Translations under genes and position numbers: made by a program
DNA from: JAGPCK01 sp041675505
GTDB lineage: Bacteria > Bacteroidota > Bacteroidia > UKL13-3
Direction: 5' to 3'
DNA length: 64,000 bases
Assembly (NCBI GenBank): GCA_041675505.1
Contig: JBAYTR010000009.1
Coordinates: 124,001-188,000, forward strand
Part shown: positions 30,570-39,812 of the stretch, in pieces
How positions within the stretch are numbered: position 1 is the stretch's first letter
Layout of the letters: each line of letters opens with the position of its first letter
Notes under the pieces: model-generated
Seen by the model: the letters and a program-made list of their open reading frames with translations, nothing else
Database searches by the model: none
What the model was told of the DNA's origin: nothing

Positions 30570-33500
30570 ATGTTAAATTACATCGTACAAGGATTATCCA
30601 GAATTTTCGGCAACAAGTCAGATCGTGACGTAAAAGAAGTGCAACCTGTCGTGGAGCAGATTAATGCTCACTTTGCAACTTACAACACATTAACCAATGA
30701 TGAATTACGCGGGAAAACGCTCGAGTTCAGGGCACGTATCAAAGAGTCTTTATCAAAAATAGATAGTGACATAGCTGCGTTGAACGGGCAGTTGCAGGCC
30801 GACCCCGAAATGGACCTGGGCAAGAAAGAAGACCTATATAAACAGGTTGATAAATTAAAGAAAACCCGTGATGAGGAACTGGAGGTTGTGCTAAAGGATC
30901 TGTTGCCTGAAGCTTTTGCTGTGGTAAAAGAAACAGCCCGTAGGTTAACCGAAAACACAATACTTGAAGTTACAGCTACTGATTTTGATAAAAACCTTGC
31001 CGCTGCTCGCAAAAGTTTTGTGAGTATACAAGGTGATAAAGCACTTTGGAAAAACTCCTGGGATGCTGCCGGTACGGAAGTGGTGTGGAACATGGTACAC
31101 TACGATGTACAACTCATTGGTGGTATTGTATTGCACTCCGGTAAAATATCTGAGATGGCTACCGGTGAAGGAAAAACACTGGTGTCTACCTTGCCTGCTT
31201 ACCTCAATGCACTTGCAGGACTCGGGGTTCACATAGTAACTGTAAACGATTACCTGGCCCGTAGGGACTGTGAATGGAACGGACCACTGTTTCAGTTTCA
31301 CGGTATAAGTGTTGATTGTATTGATTACCATCAGCCCAATTCACCACAACGCAGGCAGGCTTATTTAGCTGATATCACCTACGGAACAAATAACGAATTC
31401 GGTTTCGATTACCTGCGTGATAACATGGCGCGCGATCCGGAAGATTTGGTTCAGCGTAAACATCATTTTGCTATGGTGGATGAGGTGGATTCTGTATTGG
31501 TGGATGATGCCCGTACGCCTTTAATTATTTCAGGTCCGGTACCCAAGGGTGATGATCAGATGTTCCATATCCTGAAACCACGTATTGAACGTTTGGTGGA
31601 TATGCAGAAACGTTACATCAACACCGCTTTAACCGATGCTAAAAAACTGATTGAATCAGGCAATGATACCGATGGAGGTATGGCCCTGTTACGTGCTTAC
31701 CGTGGTTTGCCTAAAAATAAAGCCTTGATTAAATACCTGGGAGAATCAGGTGTGAAAGCCGTTTTGCAAAAAACTGAAAACTTCTACATGCAGGATCAGC
31801 AAAAGGAAATGCATAAGGTAGATGCAGAATTGTTTTTTGTAATTGATGAAAAAAATAACTCCATTGAACTAACTGAAAAAGGCATTGAAACCATTACCAG
31901 CAACGGTGAGGATCCTGCGTTTTTCATTATGCCCGATGTAGGATCAGAAATAGCCGAAATAGAACGCGCCAACCTGAATGAAGAAGATAAACGCAATCGC
32001 AAGGATGAACTGATGCGCGACTTTGCAGTGAAGTCAGAACGTATTCATACACTGCAGCAATTACTTAAAGCCTATACCTTATTTGAAGCAGATGTGGAAT
32101 ACATTGTTCAGGATGGTAAGGTGAAGATTGTTGATGAACAAACAGGTCGTATATTGGATGGCAGACGCTACAGTGACGGATTGCACCAGGCCATTGAAGC
32201 CAAAGAAAATGTAAAAGTAGAAGCGGCTACGCAAACGTATGCCACGGTTACTTTACAAAACTTCTTCCGTATGTACCACAAACTTGCCGGTATGACCGGT
32301 ACAGCGGAAACAGAAGCAGGTGAACTTTGGGAAATATACAAACTGGACGTGGTGGTTATTCCCACCAACCGCAACATCATTCGTAAGGATGAAGACGATA
32401 AGATATACAAAACCAAGCGGGAGAAATACAATGCCGTTATTGACGAGATTGTTGCCTTAACAGAAAAGGGGCGCCCGGTATTGGTGGGTACTACTTCGGT
32501 GGAAGTGTCAGAATTGTTAAGTCGTATGTTGAATTTGCGTAAGCTTAAACACAATGTATTGAATGCAAAACAACACCAACGTGAAGCTGATATCGTAGCG
32601 GAAGCCGGGCAAGCCGGAACAGTTACCATAGCCACCAACATGGCCGGTCGTGGTACAGATATTAAACTTGGAGCAGGAGTAAAAGAAGCCGGAGGATTGG
32701 CCATCATTGGTACTGAACGTCACGAGTCGCGAAGGGTTGACAGGCAGTTGCGAGGTCGTTCAGGTCGTCAGGGTGATCCGGGTTCATCTCAGTTCTTTGT
32801 TTCACTGGAAGATGATTTGATGCGTTTGTTTGGTTCAGAGCGTATTTCGAAAGTAATGGACCGCATAGGTTTGCAGGAAGGGGAGGTGATTCAACACTCA
32901 CTTATCACCAAGAACATTGAACGCGCACAAAAGAAAGTAGAGCAGAATAACTTCGGCATTCGTAAACGTTTGCTGGAATACGATGACGTGATGAACTCAC
33001 AGCGTGAGGTGATTTACACCAAACGTAGAAATGCTCTGTTCGGAGATAAACTGGCATTGGACATCAACAACATGTTGTATGATTTGTGCGAGGAGTTGGT
33101 AACGGAATTTGCTTCCTATACCGAATTCAAAATGGAAATACTCCGTTTGATGGCCTACGAAATCAAAATGACAGAAGCGGAGTTCAGCAAAGGTAAACCT
33201 GAGCAACTTGTTCAGCAGTTGTTTGATGAATTACTGGAGCAATACCACCACAAGAGCAATCACATTGCTGAAATGGCCTTCCCGGTGGTGAAAGAAGTAT
33301 TTGAAAACCGCGGCAGCCAGATTCAGTTTTTAGGTGTTCCGTTTTCTGATGGGGTGCGCAACCTGCAAATGGGCGTGGACCTGAAGAAAGCGTATGATTC
33401 CAAAGGAAAAGAAATTATTCATGCCTTTGAAAAGTTTGTTTCTTTAGCACTGATAGATGATGAGTGGAAAGAGCATTTGCGTGAAATGGATGACTTGAAA

Positions 33501-33869
33501 CAATCAGTTCAAAACGCAGCTTTGGAACAAAAAGATCCGTTGCTTATTTACAAACTGGAATCATTCAACTTATTCAAATCACTGTTGTCTCGTGTAAATA
33601 AAGATGTACTGTCCATGTTGTTTAAGGGCTACATCGTTACCCAGCAGCCTGATAATTACAAGGAGGCAAAACCCTTGCCCAAGCAGGATACCAGCCGTTT
33701 GCAAACCAAACGTACGGATGAAATTACCCAGCAGCAAAATCCGGAAGCAGCAGCTCCGCAGAAACCACAACAAATTAAAGGTGTGGTAAAAGTTGGTCGT
33801 AATGATCCTTGTCCTTGTGGCAGCGGAAAGAAATTTAAACAGTGTCACGGAAAAGAAGAAGGAGTATAG
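30570..33869 (+). CDS. secA: Preprotein translocase ATPase SecA
   Basis: 1,099 residues, longer than the E. coli protein because of insertions usual in Bacteroidota. ATP-driven motor that pushes preproteins through SecYEG. Walker A lies in MATGEGKTLVSTLPAYL, the DEAD-like box is VDEVDSVLVDDARTPL, and TNMAGRGTDIKL and RRVDRQLRGRSGRQGDPG are helicase motifs of domain II. The C-terminal zinc-binding SEC-C tail is NDPCPCGSGKKFKQCHG. It is monocistronic-looking upstream; deoC follows by 18 bases. Confidence 0.97.
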   Translation: MLNYIVQGLSRIFGNKSDRDVKEVQPVVEQINAHFATYNTLTNDELRGKTLEFRARIKESLSKIDSDIAALNGQLQADPEMDLGKKEDLYKQVDKLKKTRDEELEVVLKDLLPEAFAVVKETARRLTENTILEVTATDFDKNLAAARKSFVSIQGDKALWKNSWDAAGTEVVWNMVHYDVQLIGGIVLHSGKISEMATGEGKTLVSTLPAYLNALAGLGVHIVTVNDYLARRDCEWNGPLFQFHGISVDCIDYHQPNSPQRRQAYLADITYGTNNEFGFDYLRDNMARDPEDLVQRKHHFAMVDEVDSVLVDDARTPLIISGPVPKGDDQMFHILKPRIERLVDMQKRYINTALTDAKKLIESGNDTDGGMALLRAYRGLPKNKALIKYLGESGVKAVLQKTENFYMQDQQKEMHKVDAELFFVIDEKNNSIELTEKGIETITSNGEDPAFFIMPDVGSEIAEIERANLNEEDKRNRKDELMRDFAVKSERIHTLQQLLKAYTLFEADVEYIVQDGKVKIVDEQTGRILDGRRYSDGLHQAIEAKENVKVEAATQTYATVTLQNFFRMYHKLAGMTGTAETEAGELWEIYKLDVVVIPTNRNIIRKDEDDKIYKTKREKYNAVIDEIVALTEKGRPVLVGTTSVEVSELLSRMLNLRKLKHNVLNAKQHQREADIVAEAGQAGTVTIATNMAGRGTDIKLGAGVKEAGGLAIIGTERHESRRVDRQLRGRSGRQGDPGSSQFFVSLEDDLMRLFGSERISKVMDRIGLQEGEVIQHSLITKNIERAQKKVEQNNFGIRKRLLEYDDVMNSQREVIYTKRRNALFGDKLALDINNMLYDLCEELVTEFASYTEFKMEILRLMAYEIKMTEAEFSKGKPEQLVQQLFDELLEQYHHKSNHIAEMAFPVVKEVFENRGSQIQFLGVPFSDGVRNLQMGVDLKKAYDSKGKEIIHAFEKFVSLALIDDEWKEHLREMDDLKQSVQNAALEQKDPLLIYKLESFNLFKSLLSRVNKDVLSMLFKGYIVTQQPDNYKEAKPLPKQDTSRLQTKRTDEITQQQNPEAAAPQKPQQIKGVVKVGRNDPCPCGSGKKFKQCHGKEEGV

Positions 33870-33887
33870 AGCGTAATAGAAAGAGTT

Positions 33888-34559
33888 ATGGAAATCAATT
33901 TAGCAAATCACATTGAGCACACCTTATTAAAGGCTACAGCTACAAAAGAAGATATTATTCAATTATGTAAAGAGGCGGAGGACAATGGTTTTCATGGTGT
34001 GTGTGTGCCGCCTTATTATGTTCAGGTGGCCAAAAAAACACTAGGGCCTAAGTCTCACGTTAAGGTGATTACAGTAGTAGGTTTTCCTTTGGGGTATTCA
34101 ACCGTTGGTGCCAAGGTGGAAGAAGTGAAAAAAGCCTTTATTGAAGGAGCCGATGAGATTGATATGGTGATGAATATTGCCGCATACAAATCAGGCGATT
34201 CCACCGCTTTTACCAATGACGTTTCCAGTGTGGCCACTGCTTGTCATTTACAAAATAAAATTGTTAAAGTCATTATTGAAACAGCTTACCTGAGCAACGA
34301 GGAGATAGTTGACATTTGCAAGATATGTTCTGAGTGCGGTGTTGATTTTGTTAAAACCTCAACAGGTTTTGCATCTTCAGGTGCCACTATCGAAGCTGTA
34401 AAACTGATGCGTGAAACCTTGCCTGCCAAAATTAAAATCAAAGCAGCGGGAGGAATTAAAGATGCCGCATTTGCACTGGAACTTATACAGGCAGGTGCTG
34501 AGCGTATAGGTACCTCTGCAAGTATGGAACTTATAGCCGGAAATGATTCAGTGGCGTAA
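33888..34559 (+). CDS. deoC: Deoxyribose-phosphate aldolase
   Basis: 223 residues, TIM-barrel class I aldolase that splits 2-deoxyribose 5-phosphate to glyceraldehyde 3-phosphate and acetaldehyde. The Schiff-base Lys lies in DFVKTSTGFA, and IKAAGGIKD holds the second conserved Lys; VGFPLGYSTVGAK and EIDMVMNIAA are family segments. Its end overlaps the SPOR gene start by 17 bases and it follows secA closely, so it may be in a short operon with both neighbours. Confidence 0.94.
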   Translation: MEINLANHIEHTLLKATATKEDIIQLCKEAEDNGFHGVCVPPYYVQVAKKTLGPKSHVKVITVVGFPLGYSTVGAKVEEVKKAFIEGADEIDMVMNIAAYKSGDSTAFTNDVSSVATACHLQNKIVKVIIETAYLSNEEIVDICKICSECGVDFVKTSTGFASSGATIEAVKLMRETLPAKIKIKAAGGIKDAAFALELIQAGAERIGTSASMELIAGNDSVA

Positions 34560-34968
34560 ATATATAGCATCAACAGTTTTTGTAACCGGAGCCGTTTTTT
34601 CAGCCGATGCTCAGGTGGTCAAAACACCCTATAAACATTATTCCAGTGAGATAGTGCGCGACATTCGTTTGGATGCCTTGCTTGATACCATTTACCAACG
34701 AAACAATGCTCAGCCTGTCATCAAAGGGTACCGCATACAATTGTTTACCGGTGCTGAACGTTTAGGTGCCTTGGATACCAAAAGTGATGTACAAAAGAAT
34801 TTACCCGGAGCTGAGGTATACATTATCTACCAGCAACCGTATTTTAAAGTGCGTGTGGGAGATTTCAGAACTCAGGCGGAGGCACAGCAAATGTATCACC
34901 AGTTGTTACCCATTTTTCCCAAGGCCTTTCTGGTACCTGATGACATTAATCTGCCTCAGATTAAATAA
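34543..34968 (+). CDS. SPOR domain-containing secreted protein
   Basis: 141 residues with a signal peptide (TVFVTGAVFSADAQ). The second half, KGYRIQLFTGAER through YFKVRVGDFRTQAEAQQMYHQL, is a SPOR domain, which binds denuded peptidoglycan at division sites in characterised proteins. The start (ATGATTC) overlaps the deoC end by 17 bases. A cell-envelope role is inferred; partner unknown. It converges on kup 8 bases away. Confidence 0.78.
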   Translation: MIQWRKYIASTVFVTGAVFSADAQVVKTPYKHYSSEIVRDIRLDALLDTIYQRNNAQPVIKGYRIQLFTGAERLGALDTKSDVQKNLPGAEVYIIYQQPYFKVRVGDFRTQAEAQQMYHQLLPIFPKAFLVPDDINLPQIK

Positions 34969-34976
34969 AATATTTT

Positions 34977-36935
34977 TTAGAAATTTCTCGGAGAGATACG
35001 TTTCATCTTGATACCTTGTGGTTTGCTGATAACCAAGGGCACCTTTTCTACTTTTACGTTGCTGGTATCTAAACCAAAGGCTTTCTCCTCTGATAAGCCC
35101 AGCGATTTCAGAATGAAGTAAACCCTTACCACAAAACGCTCCCAAGCCGATTGCTCCAGATCGTAGTTGAAAATACGGTCAATTACTACAAAACGGAAGT
35201 CACCCATTATGTTGTATTTCTTGAGTGAGTCATACCGGCTCATTACGTTTACTTCCTTGTTCTCCACCATTTCCTGTATCACCTTGCGCAGGTAAACATT
35301 AATGCGTGGCTCTATACGGAAACCTAAACGGAAGTCAATGCGCATCACTTTATCCTCCACCAGTTCTTCAGCAGAATATTCCATGGTGTAAGGCTCATCA
35401 AGAATGTGCACGTGTACAAACCAATACACATCAGCACGCTTGGGTTGCTTGTTAAAAATGGAGTACACTATTTTAGTTTCTATCTCGCTTTTAAAATCAG
35501 CACTGGTGAGGTAAACTAAGTTGGTAGAGAATTTCGGAACAGTTTCATCTTCGCACAAATCGCTCAACATGGGCAGGTACTTATCAATGGGCTCAAATTC
35601 TGTGAACTTGTTTTTGATTTTACGGGCTTTCCACCACACCCACATCACAAATATTAAAACGGAGCTTATTAAAATAGTTACCCAGCCGCCATGGGAGAAC
35701 TTAATAATATTGGCCACGAAGAATGAACCTTCAATGGCAAAAAACAAAATGAAAAACAGCCAAATGATTACATACCCAACTTTATGCTTTTTGAGGTAGT
35801 AGGTAAGCAGAATGGTGGTCATCATCATGGTTAATGTAATAGCCAAACCATAGGCTGCTTCCATGTTAGCCGATTCTCTGAAAAACAATACCACACCAAT
35901 ACAACCTGCATACAGAATCCAGTTGAGCGAAGGAACATACAGTTGTCCTTTCATATTGGAAGGGTAGTCAATTTCAATCTTGGGCCAAAAGTTAAGTCGT
36001 ATAGCTTCACTGATAAGTGTGAAAGATCCACTGATTAACGCCTGGCTGGCAATAATAGCCGCCATGGTTGCTATGATAATACCCGGAATAAGAAACCAGG
36101 ATGGGAGTATGTAATAGAAGGGATTAAGGTCTCCCAGTTGTGTATCTATTTTAGTGGTAAGCCAGGCTCCCTGTCCAAAGTAGTTTAATAATAGTGCTAC
36201 TTTCACAAATATCCAGCTTACACGTATGTTACTTCTTCCGCAGTGACCTAAATCAGAGTATAGTGCCTCAGCTCCGGTAGTACATAAAAAAACGGCTCCT
36301 AACAACCAAAAGCCACCCGGGTATACTACCAGCAAATGGTAGGCATAAAACGGGTTGATGGCTCTTAAAACATCGGGGTGTTGTATTACTTGTGCAAAGC
36401 CAAAACCACCCAACATTAAGAACCACAACATCATCATAGGGCCAAACGCTACCCCAACTACTTTGGTGCCGAACTGCTGAAAAATGAATAGCCCTGTTAT
36501 TATTATTATTACAATAGGTACAACCGGAATATCAGGTTGAATGATTCGCAAACCTTCAACAGCTGAAGTTACAGAAATTGGAGGAGTGATAATGCCATCT
36601 GCGAGTAAAGCGCTACCGCCTATTATGGCCGGAATCATTAACCATTTAGCCCTTCTTCTTACTAAAGCAAACAAAGAGAAAATTCCACCTTCACCTTTGT
36701 TATCAGCATTGAGTGTGAGGAGAACGTATTTGAATGTAGTTTGAATGGTAAGGGTCCAAAACACACAGGATATAGCTCCGAATATCAGATCTTCGGTTAT
36801 GATCTTCTTATCCATAATAGCCCTCATTACGTATAGTGGAGATGTACCGATATCTCCAAACACAATACCAAGGGTAATGAGAAAACCTGCTACCGTAAAT
36901 TTAGATAGCGTGTTGCGGGTAGGATGAGTGCTCAA
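34977..36935 (-). CDS. kup: KUP/HAK/KT family potassium transporter
   Basis: 652 residues from a TTG start at 36935; no better ATG is near. About twelve membrane helices precede a cytoplasmic C-terminal domain of about 180 residues. The family signature GIVFGDIGTSPLYVMRA stands near the N terminus; NADNKGEGGIFSLFALVRRR and GTKVVGVAFGPMM are further KUP segments. Imports potassium with protons. It starts 11 bases after the nuoN stop and may be read from the nuo transcript, linking K+ uptake with proton pumping; that link is inference. Confidence 0.93.
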   Translation of the reverse strand: MSTHPTRNTLSKFTVAGFLITLGIVFGDIGTSPLYVMRAIMDKKIITEDLIFGAISCVFWTLTIQTTFKYVLLTLNADNKGEGGIFSLFALVRRRAKWLMIPAIIGGSALLADGIITPPISVTSAVEGLRIIQPDIPVVPIVIIIITGLFIFQQFGTKVVGVAFGPMMMLWFLMLGGFGFAQVIQHPDVLRAINPFYAYHLLVVYPGGFWLLGAVFLCTTGAEALYSDLGHCGRSNIRVSWIFVKVALLLNYFGQGAWLTTKIDTQLGDLNPFYYILPSWFLIPGIIIATMAAIIASQALISGSFTLISEAIRLNFWPKIEIDYPSNMKGQLYVPSLNWILYAGCIGVVLFFRESANMEAAYGLAITLTMMMTTILLTYYLKKHKVGYVIIWLFFILFFAIEGSFFVANIIKFSHGGWVTILISSVLIFVMWVWWKARKIKNKFTEFEPIDKYLPMLSDLCEDETVPKFSTNLVYLTSADFKSEIETKIVYSIFNKQPKRADVYWFVHVHILDEPYTMEYSAEELVEDKVMRIDFRLGFRIEPRINVYLRKVIQEMVENKEVNVMSRYDSLKKYNIMGDFRFVVIDRIFNYDLEQSAWERFVVRVYFILKSLGLSEEKAFGLDTSNVKVEKVPLVISKPQGIKMKRISPRNF

Positions 36936-36946
36936 GGCAATATTGT

Positions 36947-38329
36947 TTAAATCAGGTTCACCAAAAAGTCAGGCGCAATTCCTATGGCTAATGAAAGCAG
37001 TGCCGTTAAAATTAAAACCAGATTATACGCCCAGTTCAATTCAATTTTTTCAGCCTGTTCATTCTTGGTAAACACCGAATTGATGACGCGAAGGTAGTAA
37101 TATGCACCAATTAAAGAATTAATTACAGCGATTAAAACCAACCATCCGTACCCGCTTTTCATGGCTGTAACGAAAATGAAGTATTTGGCAAAGAAACCAG
37201 CCAGCGGGGGAATGCCCGCCAGTGAAAGAAAGGCGATTGTAGTGGCAATGCCCAGCAACGGATTTTTGCGTGCCATGCCGTGAAGTGACTCAATGCTATC
37301 CGTACCTGTAACTTCTTTAATGGCAATAAGCACAGCAAAGGCACAAATGGTAGAAACGGAATACACCGCAGTGTAAAACAATAAGGCACTGTCTGATTGA
37401 TCCTGCATGGCCAATACCGCCAGAATAAGGTAACCGGCATGGGAGATACTGGAATAGGCTAATAATCTCTTGATTCCTTTTTGATAAAGGGCAGTAATGT
37501 TTCCAACAAACAGAGTAAGCACTGCTGCAATGCTGAGCAACGGTACCCATAAACCGGAGAGGTCAGCGAAACAATAAGAGAACAAACGGTAGAAAGCAGC
37601 AAAGCCTGCTGTTTTTACCACCGTAGCCATAAAACCTGTAATCAATGTTGGCGCACCTTCGTACACATCAGGAGCCCAAAAGTGAAAAGGAACCGCAGCT
37701 ACTTTAAACAGGAAACCAACCATCAGCATCAATATGCCCACAGCCACCATGGAATTGTTGGCGGAGGAAGGATTGTTACTCAAAAATGTTTTAATGCCTT
37801 CTAAATGAAAAGAACCCGTTGCTCCGAACAGGAGGGCTATACCAAAAAGTAAAAATCCGCTGGCAAAAGAACCCATCAGGAAATACTTCATGGCCGATTC
37901 GTTCGACTTGCTATCGGCACGGTTACTACCGGCAAGGATGTACAACGGGATAGATAAAATCTCAATGCCTAAGAACAGCATGGTGAGGTTGCTGTAACTG
38001 GTCATGAGCATACCGCCTACCAACGTGAAAATGATAAGGCCGTAAATATCGGCAATCATGTTTTGTGCTACATTCCGGTAATGGTGGCTGCACAGTAGCA
38101 TAATGAGCAGGGTAGAGGTAAGCAGAATTCCGTTAAATGCCAGCGCATAGTTATCAAACTTCACCATTTGGTTAAAGTAAGAATAACCGGTATTCCAGTC
38201 CATGAAATTGAGAACCAGAGTAGCAATAATTCCGGCCACGGCAAACCATAAGGTTTTGCCTTTCCAGTTGAATACACCTCCGAATAAGGTAGCTATTCCA
38301 ACTAAAGATATTACGATGAGTGCGGTCAT
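36947..38329 (-). CDS. nuoN: NADH-quinone oxidoreductase subunit N
   Basis: 460 residues, about 14 membrane helices, an antiporter-like proton-pumping subunit of complex I. YGLIIFTLVGGMLMTS, FKVAAVPFHFWAPDVYEGAP and KRLLAYSSISHAGY carry the conserved Lys and Glu pattern of the family. Last nuo gene in the operon, 7 bases after nuoM. Confidence 0.94.
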   Translation of the reverse strand: MTALIVISLVGIATLFGGVFNWKGKTLWFAVAGIIATLVLNFMDWNTGYSYFNQMVKFDNYALAFNGILLTSTLLIMLLCSHHYRNVAQNMIADIYGLIIFTLVGGMLMTSYSNLTMLFLGIEILSIPLYILAGSNRADSKSNESAMKYFLMGSFASGFLLFGIALLFGATGSFHLEGIKTFLSNNPSSANNSMVAVGILMLMVGFLFKVAAVPFHFWAPDVYEGAPTLITGFMATVVKTAGFAAFYRLFSYCFADLSGLWVPLLSIAAVLTLFVGNITALYQKGIKRLLAYSSISHAGYLILAVLAMQDQSDSALLFYTAVYSVSTICAFAVLIAIKEVTGTDSIESLHGMARKNPLLGIATTIAFLSLAGIPPLAGFFAKYFIFVTAMKSGYGWLVLIAVINSLIGAYYYLRVINSVFTKNEQAEKIELNWAYNLVLILTALLSLAIGIAPDFLVNLI

Positions 38330-38336
38330 TCTTTTA

Positions 38337-39794
38337 TTATCTCAAATACGTGGTATATGAATTCATTTGTTCCAACAAGTGGTTTACAGCAGGTGCTGAA
38401 ATATCCAGCAATGGTTTAGGATAAACGCCAATGGCTATTACCAATATGACTATCGGAACCAATACTAATTTTTCCTGTAAGGTTACTTCTGCAAAGTCTG
38501 CTGTGGCAGTTTGTACATCACCCAGCATGGTGTGCTGGTACATTTTGAGCATGTACACGGCCCCCAGTATAATGGTGGTTCCTGCTGCAGCTGCATACCA
38601 GGCATTAAATTGATACACGCCTGATAGTAACAGAAACTCGCCTACAAAACCATTGGTTAAAGGCAAAGCAACTGAACCCAACAGTATAATCATGAACAAG
38701 GTGGCGAATACAGGTGCCTTTGAACGAATGCCTCCGAGGTGTTCAATTTCGCGGGTGCCGGTACGTTTGTAAATGATGTCGGCAATAAAGAATAAACCTA
38801 CTACATTGATACCGTGACTCAGCATTTGTATCAAACTTCCCTGCAATCCATGCACGTTGGCCGCCATAATACCCGCAGCAATTAAACCCACGTGGCTCAT
38901 GGAAGAGAAAGCGAAAAGTGTTTTGATGTCTTTTTGGTTAATGGCAATCCAGGCTCCGTAAATAATGCCTATCACACACAAGCCTATTACTGCGTTGTCC
39001 CAATGATCTGCTGCTTCAGGCAACACAGGTAGTATCCAACGAATCATAGAATACAGACCCATTTTGAGCATAATGCCTGAAAGTAACATGGTGCCGGGTG
39101 TAGGTGACTCGGTATAGGTGGCAGGTTGCCAGCTGTGGAAAGGGAACACCGGAATTTTAATGGCAAAGGCAATAAAGATGAGCCAGAATACCCACTTCTG
39201 TGTTTCAGCAGGTAAGTTCAGGGCATAGAATGCATCAATGTCAAATGACTTACTTTCGGTTTGTGTATACAGGTAAATTAATCCGGCCAGCATAAATAAA
39301 CTACCGGCTAAAGTGTACAGAAAAAACTTAACGGTAACCTTGCGGTTGCTGCCCCACAGTAATAAAATAAAGTAAACCGGGATAAGAGCCAGTTCCCAGA
39401 AAATGTAATACAGGAAACCATCTAAAGAAGTGAATACACCGATAAGCGCTGATTGCATAATGAGCATCAACGCATACAGGGCATTGCTTTTATCATAGCG
39501 GTTAAGGCCCGAAGAAAGAATAATAAACGGCAGAAGCAGGTTGGTTAACAACACCATGATGATGCTGATACCGTCAATGCCTACTTTAAAATGTATGCCC
39601 AGCGATTGTACCCAAGGCCAGTCAACCAGAAACTGTGTTTCAGCAGTTGATTGGAAAGAGAAAAACAGGAAAGCTGTAGCAACCAGTTGAACCAATGAAC
39701 TTACCAGTGCCAGTTTACGTGCTGATTCTTCACCGGAAAGAAACAGGAGTAATCCTGTAATCAAAGGCCATGCTATAAGAAATAATGTTATCAT
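38337..39794 (-). CDS. nuoM: NADH-quinone oxidoreductase subunit M
   Basis: 485 residues, antiporter-like membrane subunit of complex I. Characteristic segments are FKVGIDGISIIMVLLTN, FWELALIPVYFILLLWG (with the conserved Glu), IKIPVFPFHSWQP (conserved Lys) and KTLFAFSSMSHVGL. Lies between nuoL and nuoN with short gaps (18 and 7 bases). Confidence 0.95.
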   Translation of the reverse strand: MITLFLIAWPLITGLLLFLSGEESARKLALVSSLVQLVATAFLFFSFQSTAETQFLVDWPWVQSLGIHFKVGIDGISIIMVLLTNLLLPFIILSSGLNRYDKSNALYALMLIMQSALIGVFTSLDGFLYYIFWELALIPVYFILLLWGSNRKVTVKFFLYTLAGSLFMLAGLIYLYTQTESKSFDIDAFYALNLPAETQKWVFWLIFIAFAIKIPVFPFHSWQPATYTESPTPGTMLLSGIMLKMGLYSMIRWILPVLPEAADHWDNAVIGLCVIGIIYGAWIAINQKDIKTLFAFSSMSHVGLIAAGIMAANVHGLQGSLIQMLSHGINVVGLFFIADIIYKRTGTREIEHLGGIRSKAPVFATLFMIILLGSVALPLTNGFVGEFLLLSGVYQFNAWYAAAAGTTIILGAVYMLKMYQHTMLGDVQTATADFAEVTLQEKLVLVPIVILVIAIGVYPKPLLDISAPAVNHLLEQMNSYTTYLR

Positions 39795-39812
39795 GCTTCG
39801 CTAATTCGTCAG

